Source: Elusimicrobia bacterium CG08_land_8_20_14_0_20_59_10 (lineage in GTDB: Bacteria; Elusimicrobiota; Elusimicrobia; Elusimicrobiales; UBA9959). Taken from it: a stretch of 7,354 nucleotides of DNA. The DNA lies in contig PEXO01000341.1 in NCBI GenBank assembly GCA_002779045.1, forward strand, positions 1 to 7,354, read 5' to 3'. Below, piece after piece: positions 1 through 5,390 of the stretch. Each line of letters starts with the position of its first letter. The first letter of the stretch is position 1. The position numbers and the translations under genes were made by a program. The notes below the pieces were generated by a model. It was given only the letters and a program-made list of their open reading frames with translations, did no database searches and was not told the origin of the DNA.

Positions 1-744
1 GCTTCGGAGGTCTATGATATGGACCTCTCCAATGCCAGCGTCAATAAGCCCTTCACGCTTACGCTTAAATATAGCAAGGAAGAAGGGGCGGGTAAGAACC
101 TGAAGATTTACCAATATAATGCGGCTACCGGCGCCTGGGAAGAAGTGCCCGGCAATTATACCGTGGACCCGATGCTGGGCGTGGTGTCCGTGGACGTGGC
201 CAGCCTGGCCAACGCTTCCGGGGGCACCGGCGGCGTGGATACTCCGCTGATGCGCAAGCGCTACGGCATGAGCGCCGTGGTGAACGGCCGCTATGCGCCC
301 GCCGACGGCACTACTACTTCCCAGACCGGGCAGTTCGCGGTGTTCACGGCCAAGCCCGCCACAGGAGTCCCCTACGCCGGTGCGTTTGATGTTTACAACC
401 TGCCGAACCCGTTCAGCCTGAAGAATAAGACTATCACACTGAGTCTGGATAGGGGGGTGGCCTTCGGTTCGGCCACCTCCTATACCACCAGCGGCACGCT
501 GATAAAGTACCACCTGCCTCCGGGCAAGAGCGGCGGCGTGAAGTTCGTGATATATAACCTGGCCGGCGAGAAGGTACGCACGATAGACGATAGTATCAGG
601 ACCGGCGGGTTTGTCTACTATTCCGAGTGGGACGGCAAGAACGACAACGGGGCGAAATGCGCTTCGGGAGTCTACTTCATGCTGACCTATCTTGACGGCA
701 AGCAGCTGGGCAACAAGGCGCATAAGATGGCGCTGGTAAAGTAG
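1..744 (+). CDS. Secreted/surface protein, C-terminal part, with type-A-sorting-like (FlgD-Ig-like) domain; 5' end outside window
   Basis: The frame is open from base 1, so this is the last 247 residues of a longer protein; the first ATG (base 19) is not taken as a start. Residues about 10-118 form a beta-rich segment of the kind found in secreted proteins, with a W-E-E-V-P strand and a closing Q-F-A-V-F-T strand. Residues about 131-247 match the pattern of type A sorting / FlgD Ig-like domains: PNPF (135-138), I-K-Y-x-L-P, IYNLAGEKVRTI (184-195), EWDGKNDNG (209-217), ASGVYF (221-226) and a K-M-A-L-V-K end. In Bacteroidota such domains direct type IX secretion; in other phyla they end many large exported proteins whose export route is not established. 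The next gene is a PorV-like barrel, which supports export across the outer membrane. The full-length function cannot be told from this fragment. Confidence 0.8.
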   Translation, partial: ASEVYDMDLSNASVNKPFTLTLKYSKEEGAGKNLKIYQYNAATGAWEEVPGNYTVDPMLGVVSVDVASLANASGGTGGVDTPLMRKRYGMSAVVNGRYAPADGTTTSQTGQFAVFTAKPATGVPYAGAFDVYNLPNPFSLKNKTITLSLDRGVAFGSATSYTTSGTLIKYHLPPGKSGGVKFVIYNLAGEKVRTIDDSIRTGGFVYYSEWDGKNDNGAKCASGVYFMLTYLDGKQLGNKAHKMALVK

Positions 745-758
745 AGCGGCGGGCTGTT

Positions 759-787
759 CCCGGCGGCCGGTTGACCCGGCCGCCGGG
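759..787 (+). other. GC-only 12-bp hairpin between the sorting-domain gene and the PorV-like gene
   Basis: Bases 759-770 (cccggcggccgg) pair perfectly with 776-787 around a ttgac loop. No T tract follows, so it is not a standard intrinsic terminator. A second, weaker stem (783-787 with 792-796) shares bases with the first, so the two cannot form together. It could be an mRNA-stabilising or partial-termination structure between cotranscribed genes; this role is inferred. Confidence 0.5.
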
Positions 788-827
788 GCTCCCCGGGTTC
801 GGATTTCGTGTTCGATAGAGGTAATTT

Positions 828-1757
828 ATGAAAAAGATATTCATTCTCTGCCTGTCGCTGGCTTTCCCGTCGGGAGCTTATGCTTCCGGGGCGGGAACCA
901 CGGCCGCTAATTTCCTTAAAGTGGCCATGAGCCCCCGCGCCATGAGCCTGGGCGGGGCCTATAGCGCCCTGGCCGACGATTCCGGGGCCGTCTTCGTCAA
1001 CCCGGCCGGGCTGGCGCTGAGCGAAGATAAAGAGGTGGCGCTGGACTTCTCCACCTACCTGCAGGACGCCAGGATGGGGAACCTGTCCTATTCCGGCACG
1101 GCGGGGGAGAAACGTTTCGGCCTGGGGGCCACTTTCCTGACGGTGGGGGACATCGAGCGGCGCGGCCTGAACGACTCCGCCGGGATAGTGCCGGAGCTGG
1201 GCACCTTCAACGCCAACGACCTGGCGGTGACGTTCTCTTTTGCCAAGAGGGAAGTTATGCCGGAAACGATGCCGCGCCTGGACGCGGGCGTTTCCGTGAA
1301 GTTCATCTATTCCACGATCTATACGAAGTCCGCTTTCGCGGCAGCGGCCGACGCGGGCGTCATCTACCGCGCCACCGGCAAGATGCGCCTGGCGCTGGTG
1401 GTGCAGAACCTGGGCACGAAAATGAAGTTCGACGAGGACTCGGACCCCCTGCCCCTCTGCCTTCGTTCGGGCATCCTTTATAAGGCTTCCGAGGACCTGA
1501 ATATTTCCGGAGAGGTAAGCGAGTATCTTCAGGACGAGAAGTTCTATCCCGCGCTGGGGGCGGAGTACTGGTTCCGGAAATCGTTCGCGCTGCGCGCCGG
1601 TTATAAATTCGGCTACGACACGCAGAACCTGGGGTCGGTCGTGGGGCTGAGCGTGGGTTTCGGCGTAAAGGCCTCCGGGCTGGGTGTGGATTACGCTTTT
1701 ATCCCCTTCGGGGACCTGGGCAATATCCACCGTTTCGGTTTCTGGATGAGGTTCTGA
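828..1757 (+). CDS. PorV/PorQ-family (UPF0164-like) outer-membrane beta-barrel protein
   Basis: This is a complete 309-residue protein. It starts at the ATG at 828, preceded by an agagg ribosome-binding site (817-821) with 6 bp spacing. Residues 1-19 form a signal peptide (MKKIF..., hydrophobic core, likely cut after A-Y-A). The mature N-terminus carries the family hallmark: T-A-x-F-L-K, then P-R-A-M-S-L-G-G-A-Y-S-A-L-A-D-D and the V-N-P-A-G-L-A turn (57-63). Alternating beta-strands follow, ending in an aromatic F-G-F-W-M-R-F, a typical C-terminal signal for Bam-mediated insertion. PorV in type IX secretion shuttles sorting-domain cargo across the outer membrane; PorQ and many UPF0164 members are poorly understood. 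The preceding gene encodes a protein with a sorting-like domain, so a carrier/cargo relationship is plausible but inferred. It is probably in one operon with that gene (83 bp apart) and ends at the terminator near 1780. I cannot tell PorV from PorQ here. Confidence 0.85.
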   Translation: MKKIFILCLSLAFPSGAYASGAGTTAANFLKVAMSPRAMSLGGAYSALADDSGAVFVNPAGLALSEDKEVALDFSTYLQDARMGNLSYSGTAGEKRFGLGATFLTVGDIERRGLNDSAGIVPELGTFNANDLAVTFSFAKREVMPETMPRLDAGVSVKFIYSTIYTKSAFAAAADAGVIYRATGKMRLALVVQNLGTKMKFDEDSDPLPLCLRSGILYKASEDLNISGEVSEYLQDEKFYPALGAEYWFRKSFALRAGYKFGYDTQNLGSVVGLSVGFGVKASGLGVDYAFIPFGDLGNIHRFGFWMRF

Positions 1758-1779
1758 CCTGGTGCAGCGCCCCCTAAAT

Positions 1780-1806
1780 AAAAACCCCGGCATGCCGGGG
1801 TTTTTT
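1780..1806. terminator. Bidirectional intrinsic terminator
   Basis: The palindrome ccccggcatgccgggg (1785-1800) is flanked by five A on the left (1780-1784) and six T on the right (1801-1806). On either strand the stem-loop is therefore followed by a U run. It lies 22 bp after the stop of the PorV-like gene (plus strand) and 18 bp beyond the stop of the 216-aa membrane protein gene (minus strand), so it ends both converging transcripts. Confidence 0.92.
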
Positions 1807-1824
1807 ATTCCATGCCGGCCGCAA

Positions 1825-2475
1825 TTATCTCAAAAAGTCGTCCTCCAGCCAGTCGCCAGGAGCGCCTTCCACGGAGGATAAACGCTCGTCCGTGCCTGCG
1901 CCGCCGGTCCGGCTCTTAAAGCAATCCTTGAGTTCCGCCAGGGAGACGTCGGCTCTTTTTATGCGCATAAGCAGTATATAGGTCACTGCTTCCAGCACAA
2001 GGGCAACCGGCAGCACATACAGCCCCGCCGGGGATTTCATCATAAAAAGCAGGACCGCGCAGAGAAAGATCCAGAAACCCAGCACCAGGCTGATCCCCGA
2101 AACGAAGTAGGAGATTATAAGGGTGTACTCGTCGTTCTTGGGAAGCGAGGCTAGAATGGCGGCCAGCGCTATATTAAGCAGCGTCAGGTAAAGGGCGCGT
2201 TCCACCCAGCTTTTCCAGCGGTTCCTGGACCTTAGGATAATGCCGAGCCTGGGGTGTTTGATCACTATCACTTCACCGTCTAAGATGGTTTCCATGGTGG
2301 GCTTTATCGGCTTCAGCGCGGGCAATTCGCCTTCAGCGGGGGTGTAATCAAAACCCTGTTGCTGACCTGGCGTCTGTGCGTGCAGGGCGGAGTTGCAGCC
2401 TATTATGACCAGCGGCGCCAGCAGCAGGAAAAGCGCGTATTTTGCGGGTATCCGGTTCGGTGACATTATCCGCAT
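1825..2475 (-). CDS. Uncharacterised membrane protein with lipoprotein-type signal and three predicted transmembrane helices
   Basis: I do not recognise this 216-residue protein. Residues 11-27 form a signal sequence ending in a lipobox-like I-I-G-C (Cys27), which suggests lipid modification; alternatively signal peptidase I could cut after Ala33. A Pro/Gln-rich linker (34-60) and a small beta-like segment (61-86, with E-V-I-V-I-K-H-P-R-L-G-I-I-L) follow. Three strongly hydrophobic segments lie at about 94-111, 119-145 and 150-170. The tail (171-216) is soluble and ends in an acidic/aromatic D-W-L-E-D-D-F-L-R. A cleaved N-terminus followed by an integral three-helix domain would put the linker on the periplasmic side. 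The ATG at 2475 sits 4 bp after the stop of the upstream gene, whose final codons supply a GAGGA ribosome-binding site about 11 bp upstream. It is almost certainly cotranslated with the 105-aa membrane protein. No catalytic motif is visible. Confidence 0.75.
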   Translation of the reverse strand: MRIMSPNRIPAKYALFLLLAPLVIIGCNSALHAQTPGQQQGFDYTPAEGELPALKPIKPTMETILDGEVIVIKHPRLGIILRSRNRWKSWVERALYLTLLNIALAAILASLPKNDEYTLIISYFVSGISLVLGFWIFLCAVLLFMMKSPAGLYVLPVALVLEAVTYILLMRIKRADVSLAELKDCFKSRTGGAGTDERLSSVEGAPGDWLEDDFLR

Positions 2476-2479
2476 ATGC

Positions 2480-2797
2480 TCAATCTTCCTCGTTATCGTC
2501 GAAACCCGGGACGGCGGGCCCGTCCCCGGAGTCTATCTTATAGTACTGTTTAGCCCCGGGCCTCAACTTGGAGGGCATGAACTGTACTTCTTTCAGGGCC
2601 TTTTGCTGCACTTCCGCTGGTTTCCTGGAGTTAATCTTCATCTTGCTGCGTATGGAGACCCTGTCCTGATAATGCCAGTAGGACGAAACGGAGGCGGCTA
2701 TCATGGCCGTCAGCGTCAGTCCGCCGAGCAGGAACACCTCGCGGTCCCTCCGTATCCAGTATTTGCGCAGTTTTTTAACGAATTCGGGGAATTTCAT
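2480..2797 (-). CDS. Uncharacterised small single-pass membrane protein
   Basis: I do not recognise this 105-residue protein. The first 20 residues are highly basic (KKLRKYWIRRDR), then comes one transmembrane helix at about 21-40 (V-F-L-L-G-G-L-T-L-T-A-M-I-A-A-S-V). The positive-inside rule places the N-terminus in the cytoplasm and the other 65 residues outside. The outer part is polar, has K-M-K-I-N-S-R-K-P and Y-Y-K-I-D-S segments, and ends in an acidic tail (D-D-N-E-E-D). A good ribosome-binding site (GGAAG, about 8 bp upstream) precedes the ATG. The ATG overlaps the stop of a short upstream reading frame (ATGA), and the next gene follows after 4 bp, so this is part of a tight operon. 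It could be a partner or assembly factor of the 216-aa membrane protein; that is inferred from position only. Confidence 0.72.
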   Translation of the reverse strand: MKFPEFVKKLRKYWIRRDREVFLLGGLTLTAMIAASVSSYWHYQDRVSIRSKMKINSRKPAEVQQKALKEVQFMPSKLRPGAKQYYKIDSGDGPAVPGFDDNEED

Positions 2798-2865
2798 TTT
2801 AGTTCTTCCAGGATGGTCTTAAGTCTCGCTATCCGGCCTTCCGCGTCGGCCCGCCTGGCCTTCAC
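2794..2865 (-). CDS. Possible 23-codon micro-ORF or remnant of a gene's 3' end
   Basis: The 88-bp gap between the hemW stop and the next gene holds a reading frame that looks coding: from a GTG at 2865 it gives V-K-A-R-R-A-D-A-E-G and then an amphipathic helix R-I-A-R-L-K-T-I-L-E-E-L-K. It stops in an ATGA overlap with the 105-aa protein gene. The same frame stays open further upstream (Y-Y-P-R-P just before the GTG) and into the 3' end of hemW, where it is -1 relative to hemW, but it has no ATG, GTG or TTG there. Either a very small protein or leader peptide is translated from GTG, or this is the surviving C-terminus of a gene that lost its start. Only partial ribosome-binding signals (AAAGG 17 bp upstream, AGG closer) are visible. 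Confidence 0.3.
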   Translation of the reverse strand: MKARRADAEGRIARLKTILEELK

Positions 2866-2885
2866 CGGCCTGGGATAATAAACCT

Positions 2886-3992
2886 TTAAACGAATTCCCG
2901 AAAAACGGCGTTCGAAACGTAGAGATGGTCCTCTCTTATGCTGAGCGTCCGGTCCTTCATTTCCACAAGGCCGGCTGCCAGCAGGCGGTTTATCGCTATA
3001 CTGAATTCTATAATTATATCGTCATGCAGTTCAATTCCGGCGGTTTTGCGCAGGCCCAGCATTATTTTTTCGGCTCTTTTCGCGCGACCTTTGAGGGTTT
3101 CCCTGTATTGCTGCGGTATGGCGGAGCCGGCCAGCGCGGCCTCTATAAAGACCGTAGTGTCTGTAGTGTTCGCCCGGCGTTCTCCGTCCAGGTGCGATGC
3201 GGCGGCTGTTCCCAGGCCCAGGTATTCGCCCTGCTCCCAGTAGTTGAGGTTGTGCGCGGCTTCCCTTCCGGACAGCGAGAAATTGGAGATCTCGTATCGC
3301 GCCAGCCCCGCGCTTTTCAGTATCGCGGCCGCGGTTTTATACATCTCCGCCGCCTCCTCAGGGGCCTCTTTTACTCCGGCGGCGTGAAACGGCGTCCCTT
3401 TGTGCACTTCCAGCGCGTATAGCGAGACATGCTCCGGTTCCAGCTCCAGCAGGCGGGCGAGCGACTCTTCAAGGTCTTTCATGCGCTGCCCGGGAAGTCC
3501 GCACATCAGGTCAGCGTTGATATTGGCGAAGCCGGCCGCGCGCAGGGCGCCGTAAGCTTTCAGGAAATCAGCGCTCATAGCTATCCTGCCCAGTTTTTTC
3601 AGCAGGCCGTCCTGCCAGGTCTGGAGGCCCAGGCTTATGCGGCTTATTCCCGCGCTTTTTAGCAGCGCGGCTTTCCTGTCGTCCAGGCTTTCGGGGTTGG
3701 CTTCAAAAGTGCTCTCTGCGAGGTTCGTTACGGGGCCGGTCAGGGGCGTTATGGCCGCAAAAAGTTTTTCCAGTTGTGCAGGAGAAAGCAGGCTGGGAGT
3801 GCCCCCGCCTATGTAGAGGGTCGAGAAATTACCTGAAAGGGCCCGGAACGAGGCGGCTTCCAGGGAGAGGGCCTTTATGTAGTCGTCGATAAGGTCTTCC
3901 CGCCCCGCCGCGGATACAAAATCGCAGTAGCCGCATTTCGAGCGGCAGAACGGTATATGTACGTAAAGTCCGCGCACGGGAAAAGTAGTCAC
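2886..3992 (-). CDS. hemW: HemW: radical SAM heme chaperone (formerly 'oxygen-independent coproporphyrinogen III oxidase-like')
   Basis: This 368-residue cytoplasmic protein has the normal length for HemW. The radical SAM CxxxCxxC motif is at Cys16, Cys20 and Cys23 (HIPFCRSKCGYCDF) and binds the 4Fe-4S cluster. The SAM-binding GGGTP is at 62-66, and family segments E-x-N-P-E-S, R-I-S-L-G-L-Q-T and N-A-D-L-M-C-G-L-P-G-Q follow, with H-N-x-x-Y-W and G-L-G-x-x-A-A-S-H in the C-terminal half. The Cys cluster is followed by D-F and lacks the fourth Cys of true HemN, which favours HemW, a heme-binding protein that delivers heme to respiratory enzymes. No other heme-pathway gene is in the window. 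The start is uncertain: the GTG at 3992 lies within a 7-bp repeat array and has no ribosome-binding site, an in-frame stop lies just upstream, and the only other candidate is a GTG at 3977. Both keep the whole radical SAM domain. Confidence 0.93.
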   Translation of the reverse strand: MTTFPVRGLYVHIPFCRSKCGYCDFVSAAGREDLIDDYIKALSLEAASFRALSGNFSTLYIGGGTPSLLSPAQLEKLFAAITPLTGPVTNLAESTFEANPESLDDRKAALLKSAGISRISLGLQTWQDGLLKKLGRIAMSADFLKAYGALRAAGFANINADLMCGLPGQRMKDLEESLARLLELEPEHVSLYALEVHKGTPFHAAGVKEAPEEAAEMYKTAAAILKSAGLARYEISNFSLSGREAAHNLNYWEQGEYLGLGTAAASHLDGERRANTTDTTVFIEAALAGSAIPQQYRETLKGRAKRAEKIMLGLRKTAGIELHDDIIIEFSIAINRLLAAGLVEMKDRTLSIREDHLYVSNAVFREFV

Positions 3993-4015
3993 AAGTCACC
4001 AGTCACAGGTCACAA
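3988..4015. repeat. Four tandem copies of a 7-bp unit (GTCACNN)
   Basis: Read on the plus strand the units are GTCACAA, GTCACCA, GTCACAG and GTCACAA with no gap. The first unit overlaps the GTG start of hemW on the other strand. Two more degenerate units (GCCACAG, GACACAA at 4031-4044) continue the pattern in the left arm of the adjacent hairpin. This looks like a small intergenic repeat element rather than a coding or CRISPR repeat; there are no spacers of CRISPR size. Confidence 0.8.
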
Positions 4016-4026
4016 GCCGGAACCGG

Positions 4027-4067
4027 ACAAGCCACAGGACACAAGTACCTTGTGTCCTGTGGCTTGT
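4027..4067. repeat. Perfect 19-bp inverted repeat with 3-nt loop, built from the heptamer units
   Basis: Bases 4027-4045 (acaagccacaggacacaag) are the exact reverse complement of 4049-4067, separated by tac. On the minus strand the structure lies just downstream of the slipin stop and upstream of hemW. No T run follows on either strand, so it is not a classical terminator, although a stem this strong could still stop or stabilise a transcript. The arms are degenerate copies of the adjacent 7-bp repeat, so array and hairpin form one element. Confidence 0.85.
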
Positions 4068-4072
4068 AACAG

Positions 4073-4085
4073 GCGGCTTCGCCGC
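4073..4085. other. Small GC hairpin abutting the slipin stop codon
   Basis: gcggc (4073-4077) pairs with gccgc (4081-4085) around ttc, immediately beyond the slipin stop at 4088-4090. The run of T (4086-4089) is on the wrong side for the slipin transcript. It may add to a composite 3' structure with the larger hairpin at 4027-4067. Evidence for function is weak. Confidence 0.3.
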
Positions 4086-4087
4086 TT

Positions 4088-4837
4088 TTATGCCTGGGGC
4101 TTGCGGTTGTCCATGAACATCTTGACAAGGTCCATGGGCACGGGGAAGATAATGGTAGAACTCTTCTCCGCGGAGATCTCGGTCAGGGTCTGCAGGTACC
4201 TGAGCTGGATGGCGGCGGGATGGACGGCCATGATGGCGGCGGCGTCGGAGAGTTTCTGCGAGGCCTGGAATTCGCCTTCCGCGTGGATGACCTTGGCGCG
4301 GCGTTCGCGTTCGGCTTCCGCCTGCTTGGCTATCGCGCGCTGCATTTCCTGCGGCAGGTCCACGTTCTTTACCTCTACGCTGGAGATCTTAATGCCCCAG
4401 GGCTCGGTGTGCAGGTCCAGTATCTCCTGGAGGTTCTTGTTTATCTTGTCGCGCTGGGCAAGCAGATCGTCAAGTTCCTGCTGGCCGAGCACGCTCCGGA
4501 GCGTGGTCTGCGCAAGCTGGCTGGTGGCGTACATAAAGTTCTCAACGTTCAGGATGGCGGACTGCGGGTTGACCACCCTGAAATAGATAACGGCGTTGAC
4601 CTTTACCGAGATATTGTCGCGGGTTATGACATCCTGCGGAGGCACATCCATCACCACAACGCGGGTGCTGACGCGGAAGATCTGCTGAATGCCGGGGATA
4701 AGGATGATGAGACCGGGGCCTTTTACGCCCGTGAAGCGGCCGAGGGTCAGCGTGACGCCCCGCTCGTATTCATTGAGCACTTTTATGCTGGAAAACAGTA
4801 TTATAACAGCGAATATTATTAACGGTGCGTATGCCAT
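4088..4837 (-). CDS. Slipin/stomatin-like SPFH (band 7) membrane protein
   Basis: The protein has 249 residues, usual for bacterial slipins. An N-terminal hydrophobic anchor (about 4-18) is followed by the band 7 domain (about 20-185), with E-Y-E-R-G-V-x-x-x-L-G-R-F and G-V-K-G-P-G-L (37-43), P-P-Q-D-V-I-T-R-D-N (66-75), T-L-R-S-V-L-G-Q-Q-E-L-D-D-L-L (112-126) and E-P-W-G-I-K-I-S-S-V-E-V-K-N-V-D-L-P (145-162). The charged helix Q-A-E-A-E-R-E-R-R-A-K-V-I-H-A-E-G-E (172-189) is the family's coiled-coil start. These proteins form oligomeric scaffolds or cages at the membrane and are often linked to membrane proteases and quality control. They are commonly encoded beside NfeD or a ClpP-class protease; neither is here. 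The start at 4837 is firm: AGGAGG lies 6 bp upstream. The gene is divergent from nusB and separated from downstream hemW by the repeat element. Confidence 0.93.
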   Translation of the reverse strand: MAYAPLIIFAVIILFSSIKVLNEYERGVTLTLGRFTGVKGPGLIILIPGIQQIFRVSTRVVVMDVPPQDVITRDNISVKVNAVIYFRVVNPQSAILNVENFMYATSQLAQTTLRSVLGQQELDDLLAQRDKINKNLQEILDLHTEPWGIKISSVEVKNVDLPQEMQRAIAKQAEAERERRAKVIHAEGEFQASQKLSDAAAIMAVHPAAIQLRYLQTLTEISAEKSSTIIFPVPMDLVKMFMDNRKPQA

Positions 4838-4875
4838 CCTGGACCTCCTGAAAGTGACTTGTCTTGGTGTCCATA

Positions 4876-4905
4876 AGTCTACAAAAGATGCCGGCCCAAA
4901 GTAAA
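4876..4905 (-). promoter_or_regulatory. Weak candidate promoter for the slipin gene
   Basis: On the minus strand a TTTACT hexamer (4900-4905) and a TAGACT hexamer (4876-4881) are 18 bp apart, resembling weak -35 and -10 elements, about 40 bp upstream of the start codon. Both hexamers have two or more mismatches to the sigma-70 consensus, so this is only a suggestion. Confidence 0.2.
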
Positions 4906-4927
4906 CCGGCCGGCTCCGGCGCCGCCG

Positions 4928-4946
4928 TAAAATTTTGTATTATATA
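4928..4946 (+). promoter_or_regulatory. AT-rich patch with candidate -10 elements for nusB-ligA
   Basis: An isolated AT-rich stretch in a GC-rich intergenic region holds TAAAAT (4928-4933, one mismatch to TATAAT) and TATTAT (4938-4943). No convincing -35 hexamer lies at the right distance. If transcription starts from here (about 4940-4950), the upstream TTG at 4935 would lie at or before the 5' end of the message, which favours the ATG at 4974 as the nusB start. Confidence 0.35.
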
Positions 4947-4973
4947 GCCGAGGTCTTTGAACACCGGCAGCTT

Positions 4974-5390
4974 ATGAGCAAAAGAAGGCTTGCGAGGGAA
5001 AATTGTCTCCAGTCTCTCTACGCTTCGGATATAGCGCATCTTGAGCCGGCTTCCGTGCTTGCCAGTTTCCAGATGCTGGATTTTGCCGCCGAAGAAAAGA
5101 ACTTCGCCTTCTATAAGGGCCTCTATTCCTCCACGGTTTCCAACCGCCAGAAGATCGATGGCATAATAAGCGGCATAAGTCTCAACTGGGAGATAGAGAG
5201 AATGCCGGCCGTGGACCGCGCCATCCTGCGCATGGCCGTTTGTGAAATGATTATACTCGCGGACGCCCCGGTGGCCGTGATCATAGACGAGGCTATAGAG
5301 CTGGCAAAGAAATATTCCACGGACAAATCCGGGAAATTTATAAACGGCGTGCTTGACAATATAGCCAGGCACAACGATCTGGTAAAATGA
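4974..5390 (+). CDS. nusB: NusB transcription antitermination factor
   Basis: From the ATG at 4974 the protein has 138 residues, normal for NusB. It begins with the family's first helix (K-R-R-L-A-R-E-N-C-L-Q-S-L-Y-A), continues with an all-helical core, and has the two diagnostic segments D-R-A-I-L-R-M-A-V-C-E-M and V-I-I-D-E-A-I-E-L-A-K-K-Y-S-T-D-K-S-G-K, then F-I-N-G-V-L-D-N-I. NusB binds boxA RNA with NusE (ribosomal protein S10) and supports antitermination of rRNA operons. The frame extends to a TTG at 4935, but the added 13 residues are not family-like and lie in the promoter-like patch. The ATG has no clear ribosome-binding site. Its stop overlaps the ligA start (ATGA, 5387-5390), so the two genes are cotranslated. 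Confidence 0.95.
   Translation: MSKRRLARENCLQSLYASDIAHLEPASVLASFQMLDFAAEEKNFAFYKGLYSSTVSNRQKIDGIISGISLNWEIERMPAVDRAILRMAVCEMIILADAPVAVIIDEAIELAKKYSTDKSGKFINGVLDNIARHNDLVK

Noticed and set aside
687..1793. A 368-codon open frame antisense to the PorV-like gene
   Set aside because: It runs through the terminator and the whole sense gene, shows low-complexity Arg/His/Gln composition and has no signal or domain. The sense protein has a signal peptide and family motifs.
2393..2878. Plus-strand frame of 161 codons over the two membrane-protein genes
   Set aside because: It spans a tightly spaced minus-strand gene pair with good ribosome-binding sites and clear membrane topology; the plus-strand product has no recognisable features.
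3988..4067. CRISPR array
   Set aside because: The units are 7 bp with no spacers, followed by an inverted repeat; there are no cas genes in the window.
4220..4822. Plus-strand frame of 200 codons over the slipin gene
   Set aside because: The slipin on the minus strand is motif-complete with a strong ribosome-binding site, so this is a shadow frame.
4854..4872. A second, degenerate copy of the heptamer element upstream of the slipin gene (gtgacttgtcttggtgtcc)
   Set aside because: Only a 9-10 base core matches the array, with no tandem units or hairpin; this could be chance, so I do not call the slipin flanked by repeats.
4935..4973. TTG-initiated 13-residue extension of NusB
   Set aside because: The extension is not family-like and lies over candidate -10 elements; the ATG at 4974 gives the normal NusB length and N-terminus.
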